Source: Duganella aquatilis (lineage in GTDB: Bacteria > Pseudomonadota > Gammaproteobacteria > Burkholderiales > Burkholderiaceae_D). Taken from it: a stretch of 64,000 nucleotides of DNA. Positions 7,635 through 17,030 of the stretch are shown here, piece by piece (the first letter of the stretch is position 1; every line of letters begins with the position of its first letter). The stretch covers positions 62,001-126,000 of the forward strand of contig NZ_WKJL01000013.1 of the NCBI RefSeq assembly GCF_009674565.1, written 5' to 3'. The position numbers and the translations under genes were made by a program. Under the pieces are notes generated by a model that saw only the letters and a program-made list of their open reading frames with translations, did not search any database and had not been told where the DNA came from.

Positions 7635-9809
7635 ATGAACGACACGCCATTCTTCATGGAGCATCTGGGCTTGCGTCCGGATGCTGACGAGCGCGCGATC
7701 CGCCGCGCCTATGCCACCCTGCTGAAAAAGATCGACCAGGAAGCCGATCCTGCCGCGTTCCAGTCATTGCGAGAGGCTTACGACAACGCACTGTTGTGGG
7801 TGCGCCACGACAATCAAACCGGGCACGAAGCAACGATCGCGGCGCCGGCGCCAACGCCAGCGGAGGACGATCCGTCTACGCTCGCCAGTGCAATGTTCGC
7901 CGAATTCCTTCAGCACATGCCAGCGCTGCCCGCTGATGACGACGCCCTGTGGCAGCAGGCGCTGCAACAAAGCCTGGACGATGAGCGCCTGATCGGCATC
8001 AGCACCCGCGAGCTGTTCGAGCATCACATCGCAGCTTTGCTGGCGGGCGGTTGGCAGCCCGGCCACGAAGCCTTGCTGGTCGCCGCTGTCAAGGTCTTCG
8101 GCTGGGGCGACGACCGCCGTCGCTTGCGCAGTCTGGGCGAGGCCGGCATGATGCTCGATGCCGCCATCGACGAACGCGCCACCTTCGACCTGCAAGCGGC
8201 CGACGTGCGCTACGACCAGCGCCAGCTGATCGCCCGCCTGCGCGACGACACTCCGCCGACTACCCGCCAGCTGATGGAGGGCTTGCCGCTGCTGGAGCAA
8301 CTGATCGCCCGCTTCCCGACCTGGCTGGCCATGGTCGCCAGCGCCCCGCTTATCATGCAGTGGCGGGCGTCGCACGCCCAGTTATCGAAGTGGCGCAAGC
8401 TACCCTTCCGGGCCGAACGTGCCGCCAGCAAAGCGGTGAGGGGCCGCATAGGACTGCTGATCTGGGCTATCTTTATCGGCATGATGGTGTTGGGCAGCCT
8501 CTTCTCTCCCGGCGAAAAAGCCAAGCCGCAAGTGGCGGACACTGCGGCGGACTACGCCAGGCGCGGCGCGACAGCGCTGGATCAGCACAATCTGACCGAC
8601 GCCATTGACAATCTGACGCGCTCCCTGCGGCTGTCCAAGGATGCCGACAACTACGGCCTGCGCGCCATCGCTTACGCCTGGAATGGGCAGCTGGAACTGG
8701 CGCAGCAGGATATCGACCAGTCGGCAGCGTTGAATAGCGCCAGCCCGATGTTGTTCCGCGCAAGAGGCACGCTGGCCGGCAAACGCAAACAGTACGCCGA
8801 AGCGGTCGATGCCTTTAGCCTATCGCTGCAACTGGACCCGAACCATGTATTCACACTGCTGCAGCGCAGCTTTGCCTACTTTGAGCTGCACAATTACCCT
8901 CAGGTGCTGGCCGATACCGGCCAGGTACTGAAGCTGGATCCCAGCATCGGTATGGCCTACTCGCTGCGCCTGGACGTGGCCTGGATGCAAAAGGACAAGG
9001 CGGCGGCCATGAAGGAAATAGAAAGGATGCTGGCCGCCCGTCCAGACAGCAGCTACGCCCACCATGTTGCGGCCTTCTCATACACGCAGTGGGGCATGCG
9101 TCCGGAGGCAATCGCGGTACTGACGCGCGGCATCGAACGCGCCCCAAGCGCCAATCTCTACCTGTACCGCGCCCAGTTGCGTCCGTCCGCAGAACTGGCG
9201 CAGCGACGCAGCGACCTGGCCAAGGCCCTGTCGCTTGAACCACAATCCTTCAGCATCGCGCGCGATAGTGCGGAACTGGAAATCGGCACCGCTCATTTCA
9301 GCGACGCACAGCCCATCCTCACCTCGGCCCTGAACAAGGCCGCCCTCAGCAAGAGTCAGCGAAGCACATTGCTGGGCCTGCGCGGCATTGCCTATACCCA
9401 AACCGGCGCCGCCGCGCTGGCCCAGAGCGACTACAACGCAGCCCGGGCGCTGGTCGACAACGAAACCGGCCTGAACAACCTGTGCTGGTTGCTGGCGACG
9501 CATGACACCTCGCTGGACCTGGCGCTGTCGCTGTGCGATGCTTCGCTGGCAAAAGCGCCCGATGACGCCGCAGCGCTCGACAGCCGTGGCATGGTGTTGC
9601 TGCGCATGGGACGCTACCAGGAGGCCATCGCCAGCTACGACGCGGCACTGGCGAAGCGCCCTGGCTACTATACCTCGCTGTACGGGCGTGGTCTGGCCAG
9701 GCACAAGCTGGGCGCACATGCCAACGGCAACGCCGATCTGAAAGCGGCACGCGCCATTGACGACGGCGTAGACGAGGAATTCAGGAATATGGGACTCAAA
9801 GCAGGCTAG
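7635..9809 (+). CDS. J-domain-like, TPR-repeat membrane protein; likely HscC co-chaperone
   Basis: The 724-residue protein starts with a J-domain-like helical segment (residues 5-55, FMEHLGLRPDADERAIRRAY then AFQSLREAYDNAL). The catalytic His-Pro-Asp loop of true J-domains is absent; the equivalent stretch reads KKIDQEADP. One transmembrane helix lies at ~272-290 (GLLIWAIFIGMMVLGSLF). From ~305 to the end there are tandem TPR-type helical pairs such as ARRGATALDQHNLTDAIDNL and SRGMVLLRMGRYQEAIASYD. In E. coli, HscC works with the membrane J-proteins DjlB and DjlC, so this gene, 6 bp after hscC, is probably its partner. The TPR half is larger than in E. coli DjlC (about 480 aa). Confidence 0.82.
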   Translation: MNDTPFFMEHLGLRPDADERAIRRAYATLLKKIDQEADPAAFQSLREAYDNALLWVRHDNQTGHEATIAAPAPTPAEDDPSTLASAMFAEFLQHMPALPADDDALWQQALQQSLDDERLIGISTRELFEHHIAALLAGGWQPGHEALLVAAVKVFGWGDDRRRLRSLGEAGMMLDAAIDERATFDLQAADVRYDQRQLIARLRDDTPPTTRQLMEGLPLLEQLIARFPTWLAMVASAPLIMQWRASHAQLSKWRKLPFRAERAASKAVRGRIGLLIWAIFIGMMVLGSLFSPGEKAKPQVADTAADYARRGATALDQHNLTDAIDNLTRSLRLSKDADNYGLRAIAYAWNGQLELAQQDIDQSAALNSASPMLFRARGTLAGKRKQYAEAVDAFSLSLQLDPNHVFTLLQRSFAYFELHNYPQVLADTGQVLKLDPSIGMAYSLRLDVAWMQKDKAAAMKEIERMLAARPDSSYAHHVAAFSYTQWGMRPEAIAVLTRGIERAPSANLYLYRAQLRPSAELAQRRSDLAKALSLEPQSFSIARDSAELEIGTAHFSDAQPILTSALNKAALSKSQRSTLLGLRGIAYTQTGAAALAQSDYNAARALVDNETGLNNLCWLLATHDTSLDLALSLCDASLAKAPDDAAALDSRGMVLLRMGRYQEAIASYDAALAKRPGYYTSLYGRGLARHKLGAHANGNADLKAARAIDDGVDEEFRNMGLKAG

Positions 9810-9882
9810 GCTTATGCCAGAGGCAACACGGTGGGGAAAGGTCTAGACTCCGGGGCATTCTGATTGTTATTGGAGGCATTCC

Positions 9883-10845
9883 GTGTTCCTTTTCCCCCAC
9901 CGCCTGCTGGCCGCCTTCCTGCTGGCCTGCGCCGGCCTTGCCCAAGCCGCAGCGCCGATGGCGACCACCCAGGCGCCCGGCTATTACCGCATCATGCTGG
10001 GCGACTTCCAGGTGACCGCGCTGTCCGACGGCACGCATCCGTTCCCGGTCGATACAGTGATGACCAATATCACGCCGCAGCAAGCCATCCAGGATCTGGC
10101 CGATGTCGACCTCAAGCTGCCGGTGCAGGGCTCGATCAACGCTTTCCTGATCAACACCGGCAACAAGCTGATCCTGATCGACAGCGGCGCCGGCGCGCTC
10201 TACGGCCCGTGCTGCGGCAAGCTGATGGCGCATCTGCGCGCCGCCGGCTACCAGCCCGAGCAAGTCGACGAGGTGCTGCTGACCCACCTGCACAAGGACC
10301 ACGCGGGCGGCATCCTGCAGAACAACGCCGCCGCCTTTCCCAATGCCGTGCTGCGCCTGTCGCAGGCAGAAGCCGATTACTGGCTGATGCCGGCCAACAA
10401 GGCCAAGGCGCCGGAGTTCCTGTCGACCTTCTTCGACGCCGCGCAAGCCGCGGTGGCGCCGTACAAGGCGGCCGGCCGCTATCAGCCGTTCAAGGATTTC
10501 GGTCCGCTGGAGCCGGGCATCGATGCGCTGCCGGCGCCGGGACACACGCCCGGCCATGCCGCCTACCTGGTGCAAAGCAAGTCGCAGCAGCTGCTGATCT
10601 GGGGCGATATCGTCCACGTGGCCGGCATCCAGTTCCCGCATCCGGGCGCCACCCTCAAATACGACAGCAGCGAACCTGACGCCCAGGGCACCCGCGCCAA
10701 ACTGCTGGAGCTGGTCACCGGCAAGCAACTGATGGTCGGCGCGGCGCACATCGCCTTCCCCGGCCTGGGCCACGTGCGCCGGCACAAGGGCGAATACGAA
10801 TGGCTGCCGCTCAACTATGACGAGACACCGCCAACTCAGCGATAA
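9883..10845 (+). CDS. Secreted metallo-beta-lactamase-fold hydrolase
   Basis: The 320-residue protein begins with a cleavable signal peptide (hydrophobic segment 7-20, cleavage near AQAAA), so it acts in the periplasm. The metal-binding HxHxDH motif is clear at 135-140 (THLHKDHAGG), with a second-shell His in PAPGHTPGHAAY and a later GDIVHVAG metal ligand region. The subgroup resembles lactonase/arylsulfatase-like MBL hydrolases, but the substrate cannot be assigned. It starts at GTG 9883 behind a strong GGAGG (9872-9876). It stands alone between the HscC partner and a two-component pair. Confidence 0.88.
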   Translation: MFLFPHRLLAAFLLACAGLAQAAAPMATTQAPGYYRIMLGDFQVTALSDGTHPFPVDTVMTNITPQQAIQDLADVDLKLPVQGSINAFLINTGNKLILIDSGAGALYGPCCGKLMAHLRAAGYQPEQVDEVLLTHLHKDHAGGILQNNAAAFPNAVLRLSQAEADYWLMPANKAKAPEFLSTFFDAAQAAVAPYKAAGRYQPFKDFGPLEPGIDALPAPGHTPGHAAYLVQSKSQQLLIWGDIVHVAGIQFPHPGATLKYDSSEPDAQGTRAKLLELVTGKQLMVGAAHIAFPGLGHVRRHKGEYEWLPLNYDETPPTQR

Positions 10846-10961
10846 GCCGGTGAGCGGCGACTAACCCTATCGGGTATGTCGCTTCTTGCAAATCTGCCGT
10901 ATTTCGCCAAACCGCCCCATGCTGCATCATCTGTGCTGAAGTCAACCACTGGATATGCAGC

Positions 10962-11699
10962 ATGGCAAGCATCAAGCCCACTCCCGACCTGCGACCTGCG
11001 CGTCTGAACGCACTCGGCGAATTTGCCGCCTCCATCGCGCATGAAGTCAAGCAGCCGCTGGCCGCCATCACGCTCAACGCGCGCGCCGGCCTGCAATGGC
11101 TGGACCAGCATCCGCCGCGCGTGGAGGAAGCGCGCGCCGCCCTGCGCATGGTGCTGGAAGCCAGCACGGCGGCAACCGCCATGGTGCGCAGCCTGCACGG
11201 CATGGCCTGCCAGGCCGCGCCCGAACGCAGCGTGTTCGTCGTCAACGACATGGTGCGCGACGTGTTGCAGCTGCTGCGCGCCGAGCTGCGCCTGCAATGC
11301 ATCACCGTCACCGAAGACTACGGCCCGGACTACCAGCTGAACGCCGACCGGGTACAGCTGATGCAAGTCATCATGAACCTGATCCTGAACGCGATTGAAG
11401 CGTTGCGCGACATCCACGACCGGCCGCGCACGCTGTCCCTGCACACCGGGCTCGACGGCGACGCGCTGTGCATCCGCGTGGCCGACAACGGCGCCGGCAT
11501 TCCGCCGGCGCTGGCCGAACGCATCTTCGATCCCCTGTTTTCCACCAAGCCGGGCGGCACCGGCATGGGCCTGGCCATCTGCCGCAGCATTGCCCAGGCC
11601 CACGGCGGCGGCCTCCGGAGCGACAACGCCCGGCCGCACGGCGCCGCTTTTCACCTCAGCTTCAAGGAGTACACCTTATGGACCCCATCTCGATCCTGA
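10962..11699 (+). CDS. Short histidine kinase lacking a sensor domain
   Basis: At 245 residues this kinase consists only of a dimerisation/phosphoacceptor helix pair and a catalytic ATPase domain. The H-box is FAASIAHEVKQPLAAI with His28. The N-box (NLILNAIEAL), G1 (VADNGAGIPP), F-box (IFDPLFSTK) and G2 (GGTGMGLAICRSIA) are intact, in the style of FixL/NtrB-family kinases. There is no transmembrane segment or recognisable input domain, so it is presumably cytoplasmic and must receive its signal through a partner. Its 3' end overlaps the start of the response regulator by 22 bp, so the two form a coupled pair. Confidence 0.9.
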   Translation: MASIKPTPDLRPARLNALGEFAASIAHEVKQPLAAITLNARAGLQWLDQHPPRVEEARAALRMVLEASTAATAMVRSLHGMACQAAPERSVFVVNDMVRDVLQLLRAELRLQCITVTEDYGPDYQLNADRVQLMQVIMNLILNAIEALRDIHDRPRTLSLHTGLDGDALCIRVADNGAGIPPALAERIFDPLFSTKPGGTGMGLAICRSIAQAHGGGLRSDNARPHGAAFHLSFKEYTLWTPSRS

Positions 11700-12301
11700 T
11701 CGCGGACGATCATCCCCTGATCCTGGCCGGCTTGAGCGCGCTGATCAGCGCCATGCCGGAATTCCGCCTGGTGGCGCAGGCCACCGACGGCCAGCAGGCG
11801 GTCGACCTGTACCGCCAGCACCGCCCGGACGTGGCCATCATGGACCTCAGCATGCCGCGCCTGAACGGCGTCGAGGCCATCGAACAGATCCGCGCCTGGG
11901 ACGCCAACGCCAGCATCGTCATCCTCACCACCTACCAGGGCGACGAAGACGTGTACCGCGGCCTGAGCGCCGGCGCCAAGGCCTATCTGCTGAAAGACGC
12001 CAATACCGGCCAGCTGGTCGATTGCCTGCGCACGGTGGCCAGCGGCCAGCAATTCCTGCCGGCCGAAGTGGCCAGCAAGCTGGCCGAACGCAAGGGCACC
12101 AGCCAGTTGTCGCGGCGCGAACTGGAAATCCTCGCCCACCTCGCCACCGGCAAGAGCAACAAGATGATCGCGCGCAGCGCCGACATCGAGGTCGGCACCG
12201 TGAAATTCCACGTCAACAATATTTTGGCCAAGCTCAACGTCGCAAGCCGCACCGAAGCCGCCACAGTGGCGGCCCGGCGCGGCTTGCTCAGCGTCTTCTA
12301 A
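11678..12301 (+). CDS. NarL/FixJ-type response regulator, partner of the sensor-less kinase
   Basis: The 207-residue regulator has a canonical receiver (Asp10-Asp11 in LIADDHP, phosphoacceptor Asp56 in IMDLSMP, Thr84/85, Lys106 in YLLKDA). A LuxR-type DNA-binding domain follows (about 143-203, LSRRELEILAHLATGKSNKM). It is cotranscribed with the kinase gene, whose last codons it overlaps, and AAGGAG (11663-11668) lies at a workable distance before ATG 11678. It is very similar along its full length to the regulator at 5242-5865 but keeps both acidic-pocket residues. Targets are unknown. Confidence 0.92.
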   Translation: MDPISILIADDHPLILAGLSALISAMPEFRLVAQATDGQQAVDLYRQHRPDVAIMDLSMPRLNGVEAIEQIRAWDANASIVILTTYQGDEDVYRGLSAGAKAYLLKDANTGQLVDCLRTVASGQQFLPAEVASKLAERKGTSQLSRRELEILAHLATGKSNKMIARSADIEVGTVKFHVNNILAKLNVASRTEAATVAARRGLLSVF

Positions 12302-12303
12302 GA

Positions 12304-12990
12304 TTACTTGGCAGGAACGGCCGGCAGAATCTTGTGGACGCTGCTGGTGCGTTCCGGCGCCTTGTGCACCATGGTGTAGGCGTAGTCCACGCCCATGCCG
12401 TAGGCGCCCGAGTGTTCGCGCACGATGGCCATCACGGCGTCGTAGGTTTCACGGTGGGCCCAGTCGCGCTGCCATTCCAGCAGCACCTGCTGCCAGGTCA
12501 CCGGCACCACGCCGGCCTGGATCATGCGCGCCATGGCCTGGTCGTGCGCTTCTTTCGAGGTGCCGCCGGAGGCGTCGGCCACCATGTAGATTTCGTAATC
12601 GCCTTCCAGCATCGCGCACAGGGCAAAGGTGGTGTTGCAGACTTCGGTCCACAGGCCGGCCACGATGACTTTCTTCTTGCCATTGGCTTTCAGTGCGTCG
12701 CGCACTTTCTGGTCGTCCCACGAGTTCATCGACGAACGTTCCAGAATGTCTTTTTCCGGGAACACGTCCAGCAGTTCGGGATAGGTGTGGCCGGAGAAGG
12801 CCTCGGTTTCCACGGTGGTGATGGTGGTTGGGATGTTGAAGACCTTGGCCGCCTTGGCCAGGCCGACGGTATTGTTTTTCAGCACCTGACGGTCGATCGA
12901 CTGTACGCCGAAGGCCATTTGCGGCTGGTGATCGATGAAGATCAGCTGGCTGTTTTGCGGGGTCAGGACTTCTAGTTTAGGATTGCTCAT
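12304..12990 (-). CDS. Isochorismatase-family cysteine hydrolase (YcaC-like)
   Basis: The 228-residue protein has the isochorismatase-like fold with catalytic Asp20 (LIFIDHQPQM) and nucleophile Cys118 (AGLWTEVCNTTFALC), including the cis-peptide-type motif before the cysteine. It matches YcaC-type hydrolases, which form oligomeric cytoplasmic enzymes of unsettled substrate, rather than true isochorismatases or nicotinamidases. An in-frame ATG 12 bp further upstream is possible; the one at 12990 is preferred because GGAAC lies just before it and the protein then begins MSNPKLEV. It converges on the response regulator with a 2 bp gap. Confidence 0.88.
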   Translation of the reverse strand: MSNPKLEVLTPQNSQLIFIDHQPQMAFGVQSIDRQVLKNNTVGLAKAAKVFNIPTTITTVETEAFSGHTYPELLDVFPEKDILERSSMNSWDDQKVRDALKANGKKKVIVAGLWTEVCNTTFALCAMLEGDYEIYMVADASGGTSKEAHDQAMARMIQAGVVPVTWQQVLLEWQRDWAHRETYDAVMAIVREHSGAYGMGVDYAYTMVHKAPERTSSVHKILPAVPAK

Positions 12991-13125
12991 GATGGGTTCC
13001 AAGTGGTGTAAAAAGGAACCTTCATCTTAGGGTTTGACAGCCACAAACGCCACTCACCTAAATATAGGCTTTGCACGGTTCCTGGCTCTGTTAAGCTGTG
13101 GATTACGATTCACTACGGACTTGCC

Positions 13126-13497
13126 ATGAACGAACAACTTACCGCCCTGACGCGCGGCCTGCGCGACCTGCACAAGCAGCTGATCAACCTGGAAACCCAG
13201 TATTTCGGCGCGGTCGGCAGCCCGCTGGAGCACTTGCAGCTGATCACCAACCATCCGCATTTCGCCTGGCTGCAAAAACTGTCCGGCCTGATGACGCAGA
13301 TCGACGAGCGGCTCGACGAAGAAGAGCCGGTCACGGTGGAGGAAGCCAAGGCCTTCCGCCAGTCGCTGGAAATGCTGATCGGCCCGTGCGAGGAAGGCGA
13401 CCAGGAGTTCCGCGCCAAGTACAACGCGCTGCTGCACGACGGCCCGGAACTGGTGATGGCGCATGGTAACGTGCGCCGGCTGCTGACCGCTATCTGA
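13126..13497 (+). CDS. Conserved hypothetical protein
   Basis: A 123-residue, acidic, mostly helical soluble protein (MNEQLTALTRGLRDLHKQL at the start). It has no signal peptide, membrane segment or catalytic motif I recognise. It resembles short uncharacterised proteins common in Burkholderiales. The last 8 bp overlap the 3' end of the opposing sensor kinase gene. Codon use and GC match the neighbours, which supports a real gene. No function is proposed. Confidence 0.7.
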   Translation: MNEQLTALTRGLRDLHKQLINLETQYFGAVGSPLEHLQLITNHPHFAWLQKLSGLMTQIDERLDEEEPVTVEEAKAFRQSLEMLIGPCEEGDQEFRAKYNALLHDGPELVMAHGNVRRLLTAI

Positions 13498-16400
13498 ATC
13501 CGCGCAACCAGCGTTTCCAGCGCGCCTGGCCGGCGTAGGCGCATGCGGCCGGCACCACCAGCCGCATGCAGGTGCCGCCGCTGGCGCGGTTTTCCAGCGT
13601 CGCCTGACTGCCGATGCGGCTGGCGCGTTCGAACAGGCCGGTCAGGCCCCAGCGCCCGGAACTGCCGTGGTGGGCGATCTGCGGATCGATGCCCTTACCG
13701 TCGTCCAGCACCTGTACGGTGAACTGGGCCTCGCCGTAGGCCAGCTCCACCTGCACCGACGCCGCATCCGCATGGCGGAAGGCGTTGATCAGCGCTTCGC
13801 GGGCGATGCTGTAAACCTCGCACGCCACCTGCTCGTCCAGCGGACGCGGCTTGCCCTGCGTGCGCAGGCTGAACACGGCGCGATGGCTCTCCTCCAGTAC
13901 TTCGCCCACCAGCATCAGGCCGCGCGCCAGGTCGCCGTCGCCCATGGCGCCGGAACGCAGATCCTGCAATTCGTCGCGCCCCTCTTCCATCACCTTGTCC
14001 GCCATCCGCAGCACGCGTTCGATCTTGCCCCGCGCCGGCGAGTCGGCCGGCAGGCCGGTGAGCGCCGACTGGAAGCTCAAGGTCAGGCCGTGCACGCTTT
14101 GCAGGAAACTGTCGTGCAGCGCGCGGGCAATGCGCTCGCGCTCGGCCGTGCGGGTGGCCAGGCGCAGCGTCGCCTGGTTCAGCCACATGCGGTACAGCAG
14201 ATACACCACGCCGGCCAGCAATGCGGTGCACAGCAGGTAGAACAGCGGCGTCTGCCTGAAGGTCGGCAGGATGCGCAGCGCGACCACGGCCTCCCGGTCG
14301 TTCCACTGGCCGAACTGGTTCACCGCCGCCACGCGGAAACGGTAATCGCCCGGTTCCAGGTTGGTGTAGGAAACGGCGCGGCGCGTGCCGGGATCCTGCC
14401 ACTCCGCGTCCACGCCTTCCAGCTGGTAGCGGAAGCGCAGGCCTTCGGGCATGGTGTAGCTGAGCGCCGTGTATTCGATGCGCAACGAAGTAGTGCCGGG
14501 CGCCAGCAGCACCGGCTTGTCCAGCTCCAGGTAGCGCTTACCTTGCGCCACCAGCGTTTCGATCTTGACCTGCGGCGGATGCGGCAAGGGATAGGCGCGC
14601 GTGCTGTCGAGCCGGGCGATGCCGTTGGTGCCGGCAAACCACAGCTGTCCCTCGGCATCGGCCACCGCGCTTGGCACGTGGTTGGTGATGGAGGCAAAGC
14701 CCGGATAGCCGTCCAGCGCGCCGTACAGCGCATAGTTGATGGGAAGCTCCGGATGTTCCAGCGCAATCCGCCAGTCGACGGCGCGCACGTGCACCACACC
14801 CTTGCTGCCGTTGAACCAGCGATCGCCATTGGCCGAGATCGCCATGCCGGAGACGCGCGACAGCACATCCGGATCTTGCGCGTTGAGGCGGCGGAACTGC
14901 CCGCCCTGCAACACCACCACGCCGGCATTGCCGCCCACCACCACTTCCGGGCCGCTATGCACGAAGGTGATGGCGCCGATGTCGCCTTCCTCGTGCGGTG
15001 CATAGCGGGTGATGCGGCCCTGGTCGTAGTACAGCAGCGTGCCGTCGTTATAGCCGAACCACATGGCGCCCGGCGCCCCCGGCGCGGCAAACGCCACCAC
15101 CGCCGGCAAGCCCAGTTCGGCCTGCGACATCCACTTGCCGCCCTGCCAGCGGAACAGTCCGCGCCGCGTAACGGACAGCCACAGCGCCTTGCCATCATCC
15201 ACCATGCGCACGGCGTTGACGACGCCGTGCTCCTCCAGGCCGGGCGGATAGGCGATGCGTTCCACCGTCTTGCCATGGCGACGTTCGATGTCGTGCGGCC
15301 CGGCCCTGAGCAGGCCGCCGTCGGCGCTGTTGGCCAGCGCGCCGTATTCCGTTTCCACGCCGCGCTCCAGCAGCCTGGCCGAGCCGTCGGCGTTCAGCCG
15401 CCACAATTCATTGGTGGGTCTGGCCAGCACCAGCACCCGCCCCGCCTCGTCGTGGGCAAAGGTGAAGAAGCGCTCGCCGCCGGACAGCTTCACCGGGAAC
15501 AGGCGGTTCTGGCGGAAGCGTTCGACGCCGGCCTGGGTGCCGATCCAGATGCTGCCATCGCGATCTTCAAACACCACGTTGCCGGTCAGGTTGCTGACCT
15601 GCCAGGGCTGGTCCAGCCGGCTGTCCGGCTTGCCGGTGGGCGTGAACACACCGCCGTGCTGGCGGCCGACGCCATCGGTGCGGCAGACGCCGGGGCAGTT
15701 GAGCGCCCAGTAATTGCCGTCGCGGTCGAACAGGCCGTCTTCCTGCCCTTCACCCAGCGCCATCCACTCCGGGCGCGGCAGCTGTTCCCCCGGCTGCTGG
15801 GCAGGCACAGGGGTCAGCCTGTCGTGCGAGTCGAGCCACAGCCGGCCGTCCGGCGATGCGCTCAGGTTGGTCGTGTCGTAACCACTGAGCACGGAACGGA
15901 AGCGCTGCCCGCCGTGCGCGAGCACCATCAGCTGCTCGCCCGCCGCCAGCCAGATTTGCCGGTACTGGTCGATCAGGATGTTGGACACCCGGCCGCGCGG
16001 CAACCCCATCGCGGCGCCGACATTGCGCCACGCGCCCTGCTTCAGCTGCAGCAAGCCGCCATTGGTGGCGGCCCACACCACGCCGTCGTCGTCAGCGATG
16101 ACATTGATCACGCCAGGAATCAGGTCGGGGCCGACATGGGAGGGATAGTGCGTCAGATGGCCTTTACTCAACCGGCTGACGCCACCGAAGATGTAGCCGA
16201 TCAGCAGGTCGCCGTTGCGCAGCGCCTTCAGTGCGGTGATCGGTTTGGCGGGCATGGCCTCCCCGGGCAGCGCCTCGAAGCGCTGGAAACGGAAGCCGTC
16301 AAAACGGTACAGGCCGGTGCTGCTGCCGATCCACAGCCAGCCGTCGGCGGTTTGCGCCATGGCGGCGATTTCCCCTGGCGCGCCGTCCTTGCCGGTCCAG

Positions 16401-16531
16401 ATGTCGTGATGGTAGTCGCTGAGTGCAACCTTGCTATCCAGTGCCCAGGCGCGCGGCGCGATGCAGGCCAATACCAGCAACAACAGGATTATGCGGCGAC
16501 TCACAGGGAGGGCAATCAGGTCATTAATCAA
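13490..16531 (-). CDS. Beta-propeller sensor histidine kinase
   Basis: This 1013-residue membrane sensor has an N-terminal hydrophobic signal/anchor (RIILLLLVLACIAPRAWA) and a long periplasmic region of two-component-regulator propeller repeats (WLWIGSSTGLYRFDG, VVWAATNGGLLQL, SIWIGTQAGVERF). A Y_Y_Y-type beta-sandwich (about 660-750, LRFRYQLEGVDAEWQDP) and one transmembrane helix (about 760-783) come next. The cytoplasmic kinase is of the HisKA_3 type: His806 in RIARALHDSFLQS, and an ATPase with REALINAFRHA and LDDGKGID. HisKA_3 kinases normally pair with NarL-type regulators. None adjoins this gene, so its partner may be one of the two NarL-type regulators nearby. The signal is unknown. Confidence 0.9.
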   Translation of the reverse strand: MINDLIALPVSRRIILLLLVLACIAPRAWALDSKVALSDYHHDIWTGKDGAPGEIAAMAQTADGWLWIGSSTGLYRFDGFRFQRFEALPGEAMPAKPITALKALRNGDLLIGYIFGGVSRLSKGHLTHYPSHVGPDLIPGVINVIADDDGVVWAATNGGLLQLKQGAWRNVGAAMGLPRGRVSNILIDQYRQIWLAAGEQLMVLAHGGQRFRSVLSGYDTTNLSASPDGRLWLDSHDRLTPVPAQQPGEQLPRPEWMALGEGQEDGLFDRDGNYWALNCPGVCRTDGVGRQHGGVFTPTGKPDSRLDQPWQVSNLTGNVVFEDRDGSIWIGTQAGVERFRQNRLFPVKLSGGERFFTFAHDEAGRVLVLARPTNELWRLNADGSARLLERGVETEYGALANSADGGLLRAGPHDIERRHGKTVERIAYPPGLEEHGVVNAVRMVDDGKALWLSVTRRGLFRWQGGKWMSQAELGLPAVVAFAAPGAPGAMWFGYNDGTLLYYDQGRITRYAPHEEGDIGAITFVHSGPEVVVGGNAGVVVLQGGQFRRLNAQDPDVLSRVSGMAISANGDRWFNGSKGVVHVRAVDWRIALEHPELPINYALYGALDGYPGFASITNHVPSAVADAEGQLWFAGTNGIARLDSTRAYPLPHPPQVKIETLVAQGKRYLELDKPVLLAPGTTSLRIEYTALSYTMPEGLRFRYQLEGVDAEWQDPGTRRAVSYTNLEPGDYRFRVAAVNQFGQWNDREAVVALRILPTFRQTPLFYLLCTALLAGVVYLLYRMWLNQATLRLATRTAERERIARALHDSFLQSVHGLTLSFQSALTGLPADSPARGKIERVLRMADKVMEEGRDELQDLRSGAMGDGDLARGLMLVGEVLEESHRAVFSLRTQGKPRPLDEQVACEVYSIAREALINAFRHADAASVQVELAYGEAQFTVQVLDDGKGIDPQIAHHGSSGRWGLTGLFERASRIGSQATLENRASGGTCMRLVVPAACAYAGQARWKRWLRGFR

Positions 16532-16656
16532 GCTGTATCATAGACTAAAAAGCAAAAATATAAAAACCTATCAATTAGATAGATACAATAAAATTTACCA
16601 ATCATGTTGCAGGCGTTAATCTGGTCGCAAGTTCCACCGATTAAGAGAGCAACATC

Positions 16657-17019
16657 ATGACTATCCAAGCCCGCCTCCAATCCCTGCCACTGCCTGTCAG
16701 CGCCATCGCCCTGCTGGCTGCCATCGTGCTGGGCAGCCTCGACTATCAGGCCGCCGGCTGGCTGCTGTTCGGCATCGGCGTGATTACCTGGGCACGTTTC
16801 GATTCCCGGCACTTGCTGAAAGCCGACCGCAACGGCCTTTCCCCGGCGCTTGCGCTGCTGGCCTACACCGCGGTGGCCGCCGACCAGGCCAACGCCGCCG
16901 TGACGTTTGCGCTGGCCTTGCATGCGCTGGTGGTATTCCTTATCCTGATCAGTCGTCATCTCTCCGAAGAGGGAGCGCAAGCAATTTCTCAGCAAAAAGG
17001 CATAAGCCAGCGTATTTAA
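16657..17019 (+). CDS. Small inner-membrane protein of unknown function
   Basis: A 120-residue protein with three probable membrane segments (VSAIALLAAIVLGSL, AAGWLLFGIGVITWA, AVTFALALHALVVFLILIS) and a short charged tail. AAGAGAG (16643-16649) serves as ribosome site before ATG 16657. I do not recognise the family. The upstream 125 bp is AT-rich and shared with the divergent sensor kinase; it contains a small inverted repeat, ctatc-aatta-gatag, at 16568-16582. Downstream lies DnaA-box module A. Confidence 0.65.
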   Translation: MTIQARLQSLPLPVSAIALLAAIVLGSLDYQAAGWLLFGIGVITWARFDSRHLLKADRNGLSPALALLAYTAVAADQANAAVTFALALHALVVFLILISRHLSEEGAQAISQQKGISQRI

Positions 17020-17030
17020 AGTGGTTTTTT

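Noticed and set aside
12995..13020. ggttcc/ggaacc inverted repeat before the YcaC-like gene
   Set aside because: Only 6 bp arms are present around the ribosome site region; this is too weak and likely by chance.
13667..16543. 958-residue plus-strand open frame opposite the propeller kinase
   Set aside because: Composition is typical of an antisense shadow, with no recognisable motif, while the minus-strand frame has complete kinase domains.
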